In this document: in pieces, positions 26,332 through 34,984 of the stretch
How positions within the stretch are numbered: the first letter of the stretch is position 1
How the letters are laid out: every line of letters begins with the position of its first letter
Origin: Planctomycetota bacterium
GTDB taxonomy: Bacteria; Planctomycetota; Planctomycetia; Isosphaerales; Isosphaeraceae
Direction: 5' to 3'
Assembly: GCA_028291545.1 (NCBI GenBank)
Contig: JAQGHR010000097.1
Location: 1 to 64,000 of the forward strand
DNA: 64,000 nucleotides
The notes under the pieces: model-generated
Told to the model about the DNA's origin: nothing
The model's input: the letters and a program-made list of their open reading frames with translations, nothing else
Database searches by the model: none
Position numbers and translations under genes: made by a program

Positions 26332-26760
26332 TCAGACCGTTGCGGGTGGGACGTCCATCATGTTCTCGTACGATTCGCCCTCCTCGCCCGACAAATCCTC
26401 GAAGACCAGTCGTCGGTAGCCGAGCGACCCGGCAACATCCAGAACTTCCCGATAGTTGGGGAATGCCTTTCCGCTCTGCACCTTGAAGCGTTGCATGGCG
26501 TTCATGAACTCCAGCTCATCGCCGGTGTACTGCTTCTCGAACGTTGTCGGATCGATCCGCTTCCGGCGTTCCTTCTTGGCTCGTTCCACCTGCTTCAATG
26601 AACCGGCGGGTACGAGGACGGGACCGGGGATGGCGGGGCTGTGGCCGCCCTCGGTGCGGCGTTCGCGGCCTTCGCGACGGTCAAAAAAGAGGGTGTCGGA
26701 TGGGAATGCGGAAAAATCGAATTTCTGCACTTCTCGGGGCGTCTCCTCATTGGCGGCCAT
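26332..26760 (-). CDS. Conserved-looking hypothetical protein, soluble
   Basis: This 142-aa protein has no signal peptide or membrane segment. It has a basic central region (QVERAKKERRKRIDP) and a helical segment DELEFMNAMQRFKVQSGK that leads into PNYREVLDVAGSLGYRR. The last part is reminiscent of short planctomycete proteins of unknown function. Codon usage is typical for the window. No function is assigned. Confidence 0.6.
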   Translation of the reverse strand: MAANEETPREVQKFDFSAFPSDTLFFDRREGRERRTEGGHSPAIPGPVLVPAGSLKQVERAKKERRKRIDPTTFEKQYTGDELEFMNAMQRFKVQSGKAFPNYREVLDVAGSLGYRRLVFEDLSGEEGESYENMMDVPPATV

Positions 26761-27029
26761 GACCCGGTCCCCTCCGGTTCGTTGGGTTCTGGCGGTCGAG
26801 CATGTCTGGACGTACCCCTAGGACACGCCGTCGTTCCTGTCAAAACGACCCGTTACGCGGCATGTGCCATAATGGTGGGACAACGCCCGGATTCCCTCAA
26901 TCCGACGCCCCGCACCTTGGCGGACTTGTCGCCTCGTGGGCGGGTCGTTAGAGTCGATAGTATCGTCCTGCGCCCGAGTGGCCCGGACCGAATCTGGTTC
27001 TGGCGCTCCCATTCCCGGAGAACCCAATC

Positions 27030-28685
27030 ATGTCCCGAACCGCGCGACTGTGGAAGGGCGCCGGGCCCCTGACGTTGGGCGGCCTGCTCCTCTCCGGCGC
27101 CGTGGCGATGGCGGGCGATCCCCCCGCTCCGCCGCTTGCGGCCCAGCTCATCGGTCTCGGCAACCAGGCCAAATCCGCCGGTCGAACGGCCGACGCCGCC
27201 CGGTTTTTCGCCGAGGCTCTGAAGCGAGACCCCAAGAACACGGACGCCCAGAGGCTCCTCCGCCTCGTTCGCCAAGATCCAGCGGTCAATCCCCCCGCTC
27301 CTCTGGTCCCCCCGCCGCCGGCCCCGGGCGCCGATACGCCGGCCCTCCCGGCACCTCTTGGCGGAACTCAGCCTCCCGCCAACGCGACGATCGAGCGCTC
27401 CAGGCAGCTTGAACGGGTCATCCAGCAAGAGGCCGAGTCGGCCGTCAAGGAGCGTATCGAAACCGCTCGCGCCGAGCTGAATCGAGGCAACCCCGAGGCC
27501 GCGATCAACATCCTTCGCCTCGGCCTTACCTCCATCAATGCCGACGACCAGATCCCCGAGGCCACCAAGAGGGCCCTGGCGGCTCAACTCTCGGCCCAGC
27601 TTCAGGCTGCCGTCCGCCGGGAAGAGGAAATTCAGCTCGTCCAGGCGGAAACCCTTCGTCGTCAGCAGGCCGCGCAGCAGCGAGCCCTGATCCTGGAGCA
27701 GCTCGAAACCAACCAGCAGACGGTCAACGCCCTGATGGTGCGGTTCGACACCCTGATGGCTCAGGGTCAGTACAACGTCTTGTTCAACGGAGGAACCGGC
27801 AACATCGCGGCGGCGATTGCCCCGTTTGCCGAGGCGCACACCTTCTCGCAGCAGGCACGCGCCATCGACCCGTCGGCTCTGGCCCCGCGAGCGGGCATCT
27901 CCCTGAGCCAGTACATGGGTTCGCTCGCCAGCGAGCTGGCCAACGAGGAGTTGAAGGAGTACCGCTACCTGCTCACGATGAACGACGTGACCCGGGCCTC
28001 GGTCCCCTTCCCCGACACCATCACCATCGAGTACCCGGACGCCGACCACTGGCGCACGATCTCCGAGAAGCGGATCAGGCGTTACGAGAGCACGTCGCTC
28101 GACGCCCGTGACCCGAAGACCACGGCGATCCTCAACAAGCTCGAACAGCCCGTCTCGATGCCGTTCGCGAACGAGACTCCGCTGGAAGAGGTCATCAAGT
28201 ACATCCGAAACGCGACCACCGGTCCCGGCATGGATTCGGGCATCCCGATTTATGTCGATCAGGTCGGCCTCTCGGAAGCCGAAAAGACGATGGCCTCGCC
28301 GATCACGCTCAATCTGGAAGGCGTGCCCCTGAAACGGGCCCTGAAGCTGATGCTCAAGCAGCTTGAATTGACGTACACCGTCAAGGATGGGCTGCTGACG
28401 ATCACCTCCGCGACCTCCAAGGACCAGCCGACCGAAATTCGCGTCTACCCGGTTGCCGACCTCGCGATCATTCCGTTCTCCCTCATGGGTGGCGGTGGTG
28501 GTGGCGGCATGGGTGGCGGTGGTATGGGCGGTGGCATGGGCGGTATGGGCGGCGGTGGTATGGGCGGTGGCATGGGCGGTATGGGCGGCGGCATGGGAGG
28601 CATGGGCGGCGGCGGTGGATTCCGGTCCATGCCCTTGGCCCCGCAGGCCCCTGTCGGCGGTTTTGAGCAAAAAAAAAGCAACTGA
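27030..28685 (+). CDS. Secreted TPR/STN-domain protein with a Gly/Met tail
   Basis: This 551-aa protein has a signal peptide ending near AVAMAG, a TPR-like helix pair (residues 40-80), a Pro-rich linker and a long helical region rich in Gln and Glu (125-235). A domain at about 380-470 resembles the secretin N-terminal (STN) fold: PLEEVIKYIRNAT, then VPLKRALKLMLKQLELTY and KDGLLTITS. The tail (488-530) is almost only Gly and Met. Such proteins are frequent in planctomycetes and probably act in the periplasm or envelope. The frame ends at a 9-A run followed closely by a -1 open frame, which is discussed as possible frameshifting into the next gene. Confidence 0.75.
   Translation: MSRTARLWKGAGPLTLGGLLLSGAVAMAGDPPAPPLAAQLIGLGNQAKSAGRTADAARFFAEALKRDPKNTDAQRLLRLVRQDPAVNPPAPLVPPPPAPGADTPALPAPLGGTQPPANATIERSRQLERVIQQEAESAVKERIETARAELNRGNPEAAINILRLGLTSINADDQIPEATKRALAAQLSAQLQAAVRREEEIQLVQAETLRRQQAAQQRALILEQLETNQQTVNALMVRFDTLMAQGQYNVLFNGGTGNIAAAIAPFAEAHTFSQQARAIDPSALAPRAGISLSQYMGSLASELANEELKEYRYLLTMNDVTRASVPFPDTITIEYPDADHWRTISEKRIRRYESTSLDARDPKTTAILNKLEQPVSMPFANETPLEEVIKYIRNATTGPGMDSGIPIYVDQVGLSEAEKTMASPITLNLEGVPLKRALKLMLKQLELTYTVKDGLLTITSATSKDQPTEIRVYPVADLAIIPFSLMGGGGGGGMGGGGMGGGMGGMGGGGMGGGMGGMGGGMGGMGGGGGFRSMPLAPQAPVGGFEQKKSN
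28515..28586 (+). repeat. Two identical 36-bp tandem copies in the Gly/Met tail
   Basis: The 36-base unit at 28515-28550 is repeated exactly at 28551-28586, each encoding 12 residues of Gly and Met. The whole Gly/Met tract runs from about 28490 to 28620. Exact identity suggests recent slippage or unequal recombination, so length may vary between strains. Confidence 0.8.
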
Positions 28686-28717
28686 GCGAGGCCGCTGACC
28701 CCAGGGTCAAGTCGGCC
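28669..28717 (+). promoter_or_regulatory. Candidate -1 frameshift site (A9 run plus hairpin)
   Basis: Nine A residues (28669-28677) include the slippery heptamer A AAA AAA at 28670-28676 in register with the upstream gene. A hairpin follows: outer GGCC/GGCC at 28690-28693 and 28714-28717, inner TGACC/GGTCA at 28696-28700 and 28705-28709. The zero-frame stop is at 28683. The -1 frame is open from 28667 through the next gene to 30001. Confidence 0.5.
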
Positions 28718-28723
28718 AAGCCT

Positions 28724-30001
28724 GTGACCAAACCGAGCACGAATCCACGGGACCGGAGCGCTTCGAGCGTTCCAGGTCCCGTGGCTGTTCCCAAGGGTGC
28801 CAACGCGAACGCTCCGATGACGAAGGGAGCGTCAGCAAAGTCCGTGTCCCCGCCAGGCGTTGGCACATTCAAGTTCGAGGTTCCGGCCGACTTCGACGCG
28901 TTCTACAAGAGTTTCCCGGACGTCTCCGAGGCCCAGGTCGCCCTGGATATCGCCGAACTTCGCGGACGAAAGGACTGGGTTGGCATCGAGAAGGCCTGGA
29001 CGGCCTACCTGAAGCACCATAATAAGCACGCCGCTCCCTGGATGTACGCGGAGCTCGCGACGGCCATGGAGATCAACAAGCGCGACCCGGCGATCATCAA
29101 AACGACCTTCGGCTGGTACGCGTACATGGCCAGCAAGAGCAAGGATCCTCGCGGGATCGCCTTGATCGCGGCCTGCGATGCCCTCTTGCTCCATAAGTAT
29201 TACGAAATCGCGCTTCCGAACGGGATCAAGGTCCGTCTGGCCGACCTCCTCGATCAAGCGGTCAAGGTCGCTCCGCAGAACGCCGAGCCGATCTTGATGA
29301 GCATCCTGATGGCCGAACGACTCAAGGACATCAAGCGCTTTCTCAATTCGTCGGAGACGCTCCTGTCACTTGGTTGGCCCGGCGTGGACGAGACCTGGCG
29401 CACCGGGCTTCGCAACCGATTTTCTCTGCTCGCCAAGCAGTTGCGGGAGGAGGGTCGTGACGACGACGCGAAGGAATTAACCCAACGCCTCTCGGGCATT
29501 GAGGCCCGCGATCTCGTCGTGCGGCTCACCTGGGAAAAGGACTCGTTGCTAGAGCTTTGCGTCGACGAACCCCTTGGCGCGACGGCCGACCACTACAACC
29601 CTCGAACGGTCTTCGGCGGCGCACTCGTCAAGGAGGGTCGGGGCAAGGATCGCGAGGCCGTCTACGTCTGCCCCCGCGGGTTCGATGGCACCTACGTCAT
29701 CCGGGTCAACGTGCTCTACAACGACGAGAATCAGCCCACCAAGGTCGCCAAGCTGGAAATCGTCTCCCACGAAGGGACGCCCGACGAGCAGTCCGTTTAC
29801 CAGACCCTCTCGCTGTCCAAGCTTGAGCCGATTCGCATCAACCTCTCCGGCGGTCGACGAAAGACGGTCCTCCCGTATTTCGCCCCGAACCAGCTCAAGG
29901 CCCCGACCGACGAGCCCCTCCCTCCCCGCCACGACCCCGGAAAATCCAAGGCGCCTGCCGTCAAGCCCGCCACGGGAGCCGGCGCCAAGCCAAAGCCCTG
30001 A
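28724..30001 (+). CDS. Hypothetical protein, possibly the C-terminal part of a frameshift fusion
   Basis: From GTG 28724 this encodes 425 aa. The N-terminal 45 residues are a Pro/Ser/Ala/Lys linker, then a helical domain (about 55-265) and a beta-rich domain (about 265-385, with VVRLTWEKDSLLELCVDEP and 'YVIRVNVLYNDENQPTKVAKLEI'). A Pro/Lys-rich tail ends it. There is no signal peptide and no good ribosome-binding site before GTG 28724. The same frame is open with high third-codon GC back to 28667, overlapping the end of the upstream gene. It may be translated by -1 frameshifting as a 990-aa fusion, or by coupled reinitiation. The beta-rich domain has a collagen-binding/DUF2135-like feel, but I cannot place it. 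Confidence 0.65.
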   Translation: MTKPSTNPRDRSASSVPGPVAVPKGANANAPMTKGASAKSVSPPGVGTFKFEVPADFDAFYKSFPDVSEAQVALDIAELRGRKDWVGIEKAWTAYLKHHNKHAAPWMYAELATAMEINKRDPAIIKTTFGWYAYMASKSKDPRGIALIAACDALLLHKYYEIALPNGIKVRLADLLDQAVKVAPQNAEPILMSILMAERLKDIKRFLNSSETLLSLGWPGVDETWRTGLRNRFSLLAKQLREEGRDDDAKELTQRLSGIEARDLVVRLTWEKDSLLELCVDEPLGATADHYNPRTVFGGALVKEGRGKDREAVYVCPRGFDGTYVIRVNVLYNDENQPTKVAKLEIVSHEGTPDEQSVYQTLSLSKLEPIRINLSGGRRKTVLPYFAPNQLKAPTDEPLPPRHDPGKSKAPAVKPATGAGAKPKP

Positions 30002-30116
30002 TTCTCGTCGCCCGCCGCGCCCTTGAACCGCCGGGGTAAGGAGGTTAAGTTGAGTTTGTGGCGAGGAGCCACGCAAAGGCGAGATGACGCCCGGGTTTAA
30101 TCCAGGAGGGATGGCC

Positions 30117-31196
30117 ATGGCCTCCCGCTTGTGCGCGGTCCTGATTCTCGTGCTCGAAATCGCTTCGCCCGCGAATTCACAAACCGAGGCCGAGTCGCTC
30201 TCGAAATCCTTCCGCAAGGCCGCCCGAGGCGTGCTCCCGGCCGTGGTCACCGTCCGGGGTCTGGGCGGAGTGGCCGCAGCCCGACCCGTCCCGGGCTTCG
30301 CCATGCCAGGGGTTCCCTACCCCGGTCGCGACGGCATCCCCGATTCGGGAGGCTCCGGCGTGGTCATCGATGCAGCCAGGGGATACGTCCTGACGAACGA
30401 TCACGTCGTCCCCGACGCGCCAAGAATCGTGGTAATTCTGCCCGATGGCCGCCAGAGGACCGCCAAGGAAATTCGCCGCGATCCCCGGAGCGACCTGGCC
30501 CTGTTGATCGTCGAGCCCGGTGGCCTGACGCAGGCGGAGTGGGGCGATTCCGAGGCCCTGGACCTCGCCGACTGGGTCATCTCGATCGGCCAGCCGTTCG
30601 GGCTACCGGGCACGATCTCCGCGGGCATCGTCAGCGGAACGCGACGGGGCTTCGGCCCGATCGGGTACGACGATCTGATCCAGACCAGCGCCGCGATCAA
30701 TCCCGGATCCTCCGGAGGCCCTCTCGTGGACATGAAGGGCCGGGTCGTAGGAATCAATGTCGCGATCAAGACACTCAGCGGCGGCTACGAGGGGGTTGGC
30801 TTCGCGGTCCCGGCCTTGCGGGCCAAGCGTGTCGCCTCGGACCTGGCCGAGTTCGGCCGGGTGCGACGCGGCTACCTCGGTGTGGCCACCGAGCGCCGGC
30901 TCCCAGAGAAAAACGGCCAGGACAGCACGACGGACGGTGCGATCATCTCGTCGATCGTGCCTGGCAGCCCGGCGGATGCCGCGGGGCTGAAACCGGGAGA
31001 CGTGATCCTCAAGGTAGGCGAACGTCCTGTGCTCACGCCCGGATCGGTCCGCATGGCGGTTGAGTTCGCACCGATCGGGGAAGATCTCGCGATGGTGATC
31101 GCTCGCGAGGGGACCACGATGACGATCCAGGCCAAGCCCACGGCGATTCCCGACGAGCCCGGGTCCGCTGAGCGCCCCCGAATTCTGGGTCGCTGA
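30117..31196 (+). CDS. HtrA/DegP-like S1C serine protease with PDZ domain
   Basis: This 359-aa protein has a signal peptide (ending near PANSQ) and a trypsin-like domain with the full triad: H96 in TNDHVV, D126 in RSDLALL and S199 in NPGSSGGP (where most homologues have GNSGGP). One PDZ domain follows at about 260-350, including GYLGVA and the 'SPADAAGLKPGDVILKVGE' loop. It should degrade or refold damaged periplasmic proteins. AGGAGG at 30104-30109 sits seven bases before ATG 30117, which fixes the start over ATG 30111 or 30084. The NtrC-type regulator follows 54 bases later, perhaps co-transcribed. Confidence 0.88.
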   Translation: MASRLCAVLILVLEIASPANSQTEAESLSKSFRKAARGVLPAVVTVRGLGGVAAARPVPGFAMPGVPYPGRDGIPDSGGSGVVIDAARGYVLTNDHVVPDAPRIVVILPDGRQRTAKEIRRDPRSDLALLIVEPGGLTQAEWGDSEALDLADWVISIGQPFGLPGTISAGIVSGTRRGFGPIGYDDLIQTSAAINPGSSGGPLVDMKGRVVGINVAIKTLSGGYEGVGFAVPALRAKRVASDLAEFGRVRRGYLGVATERRLPEKNGQDSTTDGAIISSIVPGSPADAAGLKPGDVILKVGERPVLTPGSVRMAVEFAPIGEDLAMVIAREGTTMTIQAKPTAIPDEPGSAERPRILGR

Positions 31197-31250
31197 CCTC
31201 GGAAGTTGATGACGGATGCAATCGACGGCGGGACATGGAGGGACACCGCG

Positions 31251-32669
31251 ATGACGCGACGAATTCTCGTGGTCGACGACGAGCCTCTGATCCGAGAGCA
31301 CCTGAAAGTGCTGCTGGGTCTGGACGGATACCAGGTCGAGACGGTTGAGGACGGCCGCTCGGCCCTGAGCGCGCTCCGGTCGCGACCGTTTTCGCTGCTG
31401 ATCACCGACCTTCGCCTGCCGGACCTCGACGGCAGTGAGCTGCTGACGACGGTACGGTTGGATGGCATCTCGGTGGGAGTGATCGTGCTGACGGGCTTTG
31501 GCGATACCCAGATCGCGCTCGATGCCATGCGCGCAGGGGCCGACGATTTCGTGACCAAGCCGTTCGAACCCGACCATCTTCGGCTCCTCGTCCGCCGGGT
31601 CCTTGAACGCCGGCAGTTGATTGACGAGTTGGAGAGCCTGCGGAGACGGATGCGGCAGGATTACAGCTTCCACAACATGGTCTCCAAGAGTCCCCGGATG
31701 CGTAAGGTCTTTGACCTGATCGAACAGGTTGGACCTCTCGGTTCGACGGTCTTGATCCAGGGCGAGACCGGGACGGGGAAGGAGCTGATCGCCCAGGCGT
31801 TACACGCTGCCGACGCCTCGCGAAGGCGCGGGCCATGGGTCGCATTCAACTGCGCCGCGCTGACGGATTCGTTGCTGGAGAGCGAAATCTTCGGGCACGA
31901 AAAGGGGGCGTTCACCGGCGCGGACAAGAGGAAGAAGGGCAAGTTCGAGCAGGCCGATGGTGGCACACTGTTCCTCGATGAGGTCGGCGATGTGTCACCC
32001 ACAATGCAGGCCAAGCTTCTCCGGGTCCTGAATTCCAGCACATTCGAGAGAGTCGGCGGGACCGAAACGCGCAAGGTGGATTGCCGGATCATCGCCGCGA
32101 GCAATAAGAGGCTGGAAGACGAGGTCAGGCTCGGCCGATTTCGCTCGGATCTCTACTACCGTTTGAAGGTCATCACGATCGAACTTCCCCCCCTTCGCGA
32201 ACGGACCGAGGACATCCCGCTCCTGGCCGCGCATTTCCTCGACAAGCTCAGCACCAAGAGTACGCCGCCTGTCACCGACATCGACCACGAGGCGATGCAG
32301 GCGCTCCTGGATCATCCCTGGCCCGGCAACGTCCGCGAGCTGGAGAATGCGATCAAGGCCGCCGTGGCGATGGCGGATGGCACGATCATTCACCGCGATG
32401 CGCTCCCGGCCATCATCGCCCCGGGGCCGGGACGACGGCGGGGAGCCTCCTTGATCGACATCGCGCGCCCGTTACCCGATGTCGCCGGCGACCTGGTCGG
32501 CCGGGTCGAGCGCGAGTATCTCTCTCGCCTGCTCGTCAAGTACAAGGGCAACGTCGCCCGCTGCGCCCGTCACAGCGGCCTGTCGCGGCGCAGCGTCACG
32601 CAGAAACTCCAGAAGTACGACCTGGACCGGACCGTTTATCGAGAGGATGTTTATCCCGACGGATCCTGA
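31251..32669 (+). CDS. Sigma-54-dependent NtrC-family response regulator
   Basis: This 472-aa protein has three parts. A receiver domain (1-120) carries acidic residues D9/D10, phospho-acceptor D53, T81 and K103. The AAA+ domain (about 140-375) has Walker A GETGTGKE, an intact GAFTGA loop for sigma-54 contact, and Walker B GGTLFLDEVGD. A Fis-type helix-turn-helix ends it (GNVARCARHSGLSRRSVTQKLQKYDL). It activates sigma-54 promoters when phosphorylated. No histidine kinase is adjacent, so the partner is elsewhere. A GGAGGG site eight bases upstream supports ATG 31251 over 31206. Confidence 0.92.
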   Translation: MTRRILVVDDEPLIREHLKVLLGLDGYQVETVEDGRSALSALRSRPFSLLITDLRLPDLDGSELLTTVRLDGISVGVIVLTGFGDTQIALDAMRAGADDFVTKPFEPDHLRLLVRRVLERRQLIDELESLRRRMRQDYSFHNMVSKSPRMRKVFDLIEQVGPLGSTVLIQGETGTGKELIAQALHAADASRRRGPWVAFNCAALTDSLLESEIFGHEKGAFTGADKRKKGKFEQADGGTLFLDEVGDVSPTMQAKLLRVLNSSTFERVGGTETRKVDCRIIAASNKRLEDEVRLGRFRSDLYYRLKVITIELPPLRERTEDIPLLAAHFLDKLSTKSTPPVTDIDHEAMQALLDHPWPGNVRELENAIKAAVAMADGTIIHRDALPAIIAPGPGRRRGASLIDIARPLPDVAGDLVGRVEREYLSRLLVKYKGNVARCARHSGLSRRSVTQKLQKYDLDRTVYREDVYPDGS

Positions 32670-32853
32670 TCCGACGCATCTGGCCCGCGGGCGGGCGGCA
32701 GACATCGCTAAATCTTCGAGGCGTCACGGTTTCGGTCCGGCAGGAAATTCCGGGCGCGCAATCTCGTCGCTTGGCATTGCCTTCGCTAGAGGATGGTCAG
32801 CGCGGGCCATCGTGGCCGAAGTGAGTCCGATCCTCAAAGTCGCGGAGCATGCC

Positions 32854-33015
32854 ATGAGTATGGGTCCAGGGGGATTATTCGGGGGTGGCGGCGGCATGTA
32901 CCAGCCCCGAGGGCCTTATGGGGCCTATCCGGGATGCGGCTGCAGCAGCCTGGTGATGGTTCTCGCCGGAATTCTGCTGGTGTTTGCCGGCATGATGCGC
33001 GGTTGCAACATGTAG
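32854..33015 (+). CDS. Small Gly-rich single-pass membrane protein
   Basis: This is a 53-aa protein: a Gly/Pro/Tyr-rich N-terminal half (GGGGGMYQPRGPYGAYP), a CGC motif, then one membrane segment (LVMVLAGILLVFAGMM) and a short Cys-containing end. GGAG lies six bases before ATG 32854. It is adjacent to another small membrane protein on the same strand. Function is unknown; the size and composition are real-looking but support is modest. Confidence 0.5.
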   Translation: MSMGPGGLFGGGGGMYQPRGPYGAYPGCGCSSLVMVLAGILLVFAGMMRGCNM

Positions 33016-33086
33016 GTCCGGCCCATCGGGCACGTTCCGGCAAATTCGGCCGGCATTCGATCCTTCCTATCGATGGAGTCTTCACG

Positions 33087-33386
33087 ATGCGAGCGCTATG
33101 TGCGTCGATCATCACCGCGGGCGCACTCGTCGGGCTTGGTTTGACGGCGATCGGCGTCGGCACGCGATATCAAAATCTCGCGGCACGCGACGCGGCGTCG
33201 GTCACCTTCGTCAAATTCGTTCAACTCGATACCCCAATGATGCTCATCATTGTTGCCCTGCTCACGACCTTGCTCGCCGGACTCGCGGCGACATTCCTCG
33301 GCTTGGCCTATCACCACGAGCGTCGGCAACATGAGCGTCATGGGCTGGCCAAGAATTCGGTTGGTGGCGTCTCTGGGAGGGATTGA
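33087..33386 (+). CDS. Small two-segment membrane protein
   Basis: This 99-aa protein has two hydrophobic segments (about residues 6-25 and 50-75) and a basic His-rich end. A GGAG site seven bases upstream supports ATG 33087. It is 71 bases downstream of the 53-aa membrane protein and may share a transcript. No family is recognised. Confidence 0.5.
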   Translation: MRALCASIITAGALVGLGLTAIGVGTRYQNLAARDAASVTFVKFVQLDTPMMLIIVALLTTLLAGLAATFLGLAYHHERRQHERHGLAKNSVGGVSGRD

Positions 33387-33467
33387 GAACAGGCCGATGC
33401 GCATTCCGGGAAGCCGCGTGCTCAGAAACCCCAGCGGAATCGATTATTGAGAAAGCCTCCGACCCTT

Positions 33468-33508
33468 GCCCCTGACAGAGCGAAATGATCGCTCGGTCAC
33501 GGCAGGGG
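33468..33508. repeat. Nested hairpin between convergent genes
   Basis: CCCCTG/CAGGGG (33469-33474 with 33503-33508) encloses GAGCGA/TCGCTC (33478-33483 with 33489-33494). It overlaps the last codons of the minus-strand gene. There is no T tract, so it may be a weak terminator or simply coincidental. Confidence 0.35.
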
Positions 33509-34801
33509 TACTTTCTTGAACTCGAACTCCAGCGGGATCGTCAGGACGCGACTCGGTGTCTCATACACGAGCCCGTATTCCGACGGTTTACCGGGGGCAT
33601 CGACGAAGAGGTACTCGAAGCCGAGCTTGCCGGCATCGGACCCGAGGCTGTTGAAACCGCCGTTGTGCTCGAAACGGGTCCCGTCGGCTTTCTGAAGCCA
33701 GATCCGGTTGTTGAACAGACCCTGGCGATAACTCTCGAAGGCCGGGCCCTCTCCGGGCATCTGGAGCATCACGCGCACCTTCCATACGGCCTCGTCCACC
33801 TCACTCGATTCGAGGATGACGGAGACGTCGCCTTGCTTCTTGGTGACGTTTGTTTCGGCCAGCGAGGGGAACTTGAAGGAACGGATGCCGGCGGGCATCG
33901 TGACCTCGGCCTTGACCTTGAGGCTGGCGATCTCCTGGGCCTTTCGCTGTGGTGCCGTCATGTTGACATTCATTTCTGCGATCGGGTTCTCGGGTCGGAG
34001 AACCACATTCCCCGCCTCGGCGTCGACCGTCGGCGTGACCTTTTCACCGAGATCATCCAGGATCGTCACGTTCTCGGCCTTCAGGCCCAGGAGCATCGGG
34101 CGGAGGCGGGGTTCCCAGGCCACGTCGAACTGGGCATTGGCGCCGGTCTGGCCGGTCGAGAGGTCTCGCGAGCTGGAGTACTGCTTGAACTGAATCCGGA
34201 AGGGGCCGGAATAGAGGAGCATCGCCTTGTTATCAACCGGATCGTCGCCGACCTGCTCCGGAAGGCCGGCACCCATGCCGGGCATGATCCCGATCGTTCC
34301 GTCGCCCGTGTTGAAATCGAGGCTGATTTCCGCCTTCGCCGCGATCAGGTCGAGCGCCTCGAAAAAGACCATGTCTTTGAGATCCAGATCGATCGCGGGG
34401 TTCGTCACGTCGGCGCCATTGGCCTCGCGGAGGTCGGTGATGCGGTTGCCGGTCTGCACCTGAAGCTGTTTGAGCACTTCGGTGAGGCGGATGCTCTTGC
34501 CTTGGATCGTGACCTTCGAAGCGACGAGGCTGGCCTTCTCCATGTCCTCAGCCAGGGCGACGCGAACTTTGTCGAGACGTTTTCTCGTCTCATCGCCCGA
34601 GACTTTGGCCGGATCGGGCAGGAGCGGGATCACCTTTGCCCCGAGGCCGACGAGCGCTTTTTCGGCGGCATCGCGGGCCTTCTCATCCTTGGCCGCGAGC
34701 TTCTCGATCAGTTGATCGACACGGTCTTTCAATGCGGAATCGGAGCCCTGACCGAAGGCGAGGGCGGGTGAAATCAGAAGGAGAACGAGCAGGCGTCGCA
34801 T
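33497..34801 (-). CDS. Secreted STN-like domain protein
   Basis: This 434-aa protein has a signal peptide (LLVLLLISPALAFG). A helical, HEAT-like segment (about 20-85) contains KDEKARDAAEKALVGLG. An STN-like region at about 95-165 follows (IRLTEVLKQLQVQTGNRITD, then KDMVFFEALDLIAAKAEISLDF). The rest is beta-rich, with long strands and no catalytic motif I can name. The start MRRLLVLLL at 34801 was chosen because it begins the signal peptide. It is related in design to the protein at 27030-28685. The role is probably structural or in binding within the envelope. Confidence 0.7.
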   Translation of the reverse strand: MRRLLVLLLISPALAFGQGSDSALKDRVDQLIEKLAAKDEKARDAAEKALVGLGAKVIPLLPDPAKVSGDETRKRLDKVRVALAEDMEKASLVASKVTIQGKSIRLTEVLKQLQVQTGNRITDLREANGADVTNPAIDLDLKDMVFFEALDLIAAKAEISLDFNTGDGTIGIMPGMGAGLPEQVGDDPVDNKAMLLYSGPFRIQFKQYSSSRDLSTGQTGANAQFDVAWEPRLRPMLLGLKAENVTILDDLGEKVTPTVDAEAGNVVLRPENPIAEMNVNMTAPQRKAQEIASLKVKAEVTMPAGIRSFKFPSLAETNVTKKQGDVSVILESSEVDEAVWKVRVMLQMPGEGPAFESYRQGLFNNRIWLQKADGTRFEHNGGFNSLGSDAGKLGFEYLFVDAPGKPSEYGLVYETPSRVLTIPLEFEFKKVPLP

Positions 34802-34984
34802 GGGGTGCTCCCGTTGAAGGGACGAGGTATTCATATGGGAATTGAACCTGGAAAGAGACGTGTCAACTGGAGGGGGATTCCTTGCAATCTCAGGTCTCCA
34901 GAACTCGTCGAATCGATGGTTCCCGGCCGATGTTGGTTCGCGCCGAATCCTATCGCGGCCAGAACTTCGGGCCAAACCTATCCG

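Noticed and set aside
26853-28670. Long minus-strand frame opposite the STN/Gly-Met protein
   Set aside because: It is His/Arg/Gly-rich without a fold pattern, while the plus frame has a signal peptide, STN-like domain and linker.
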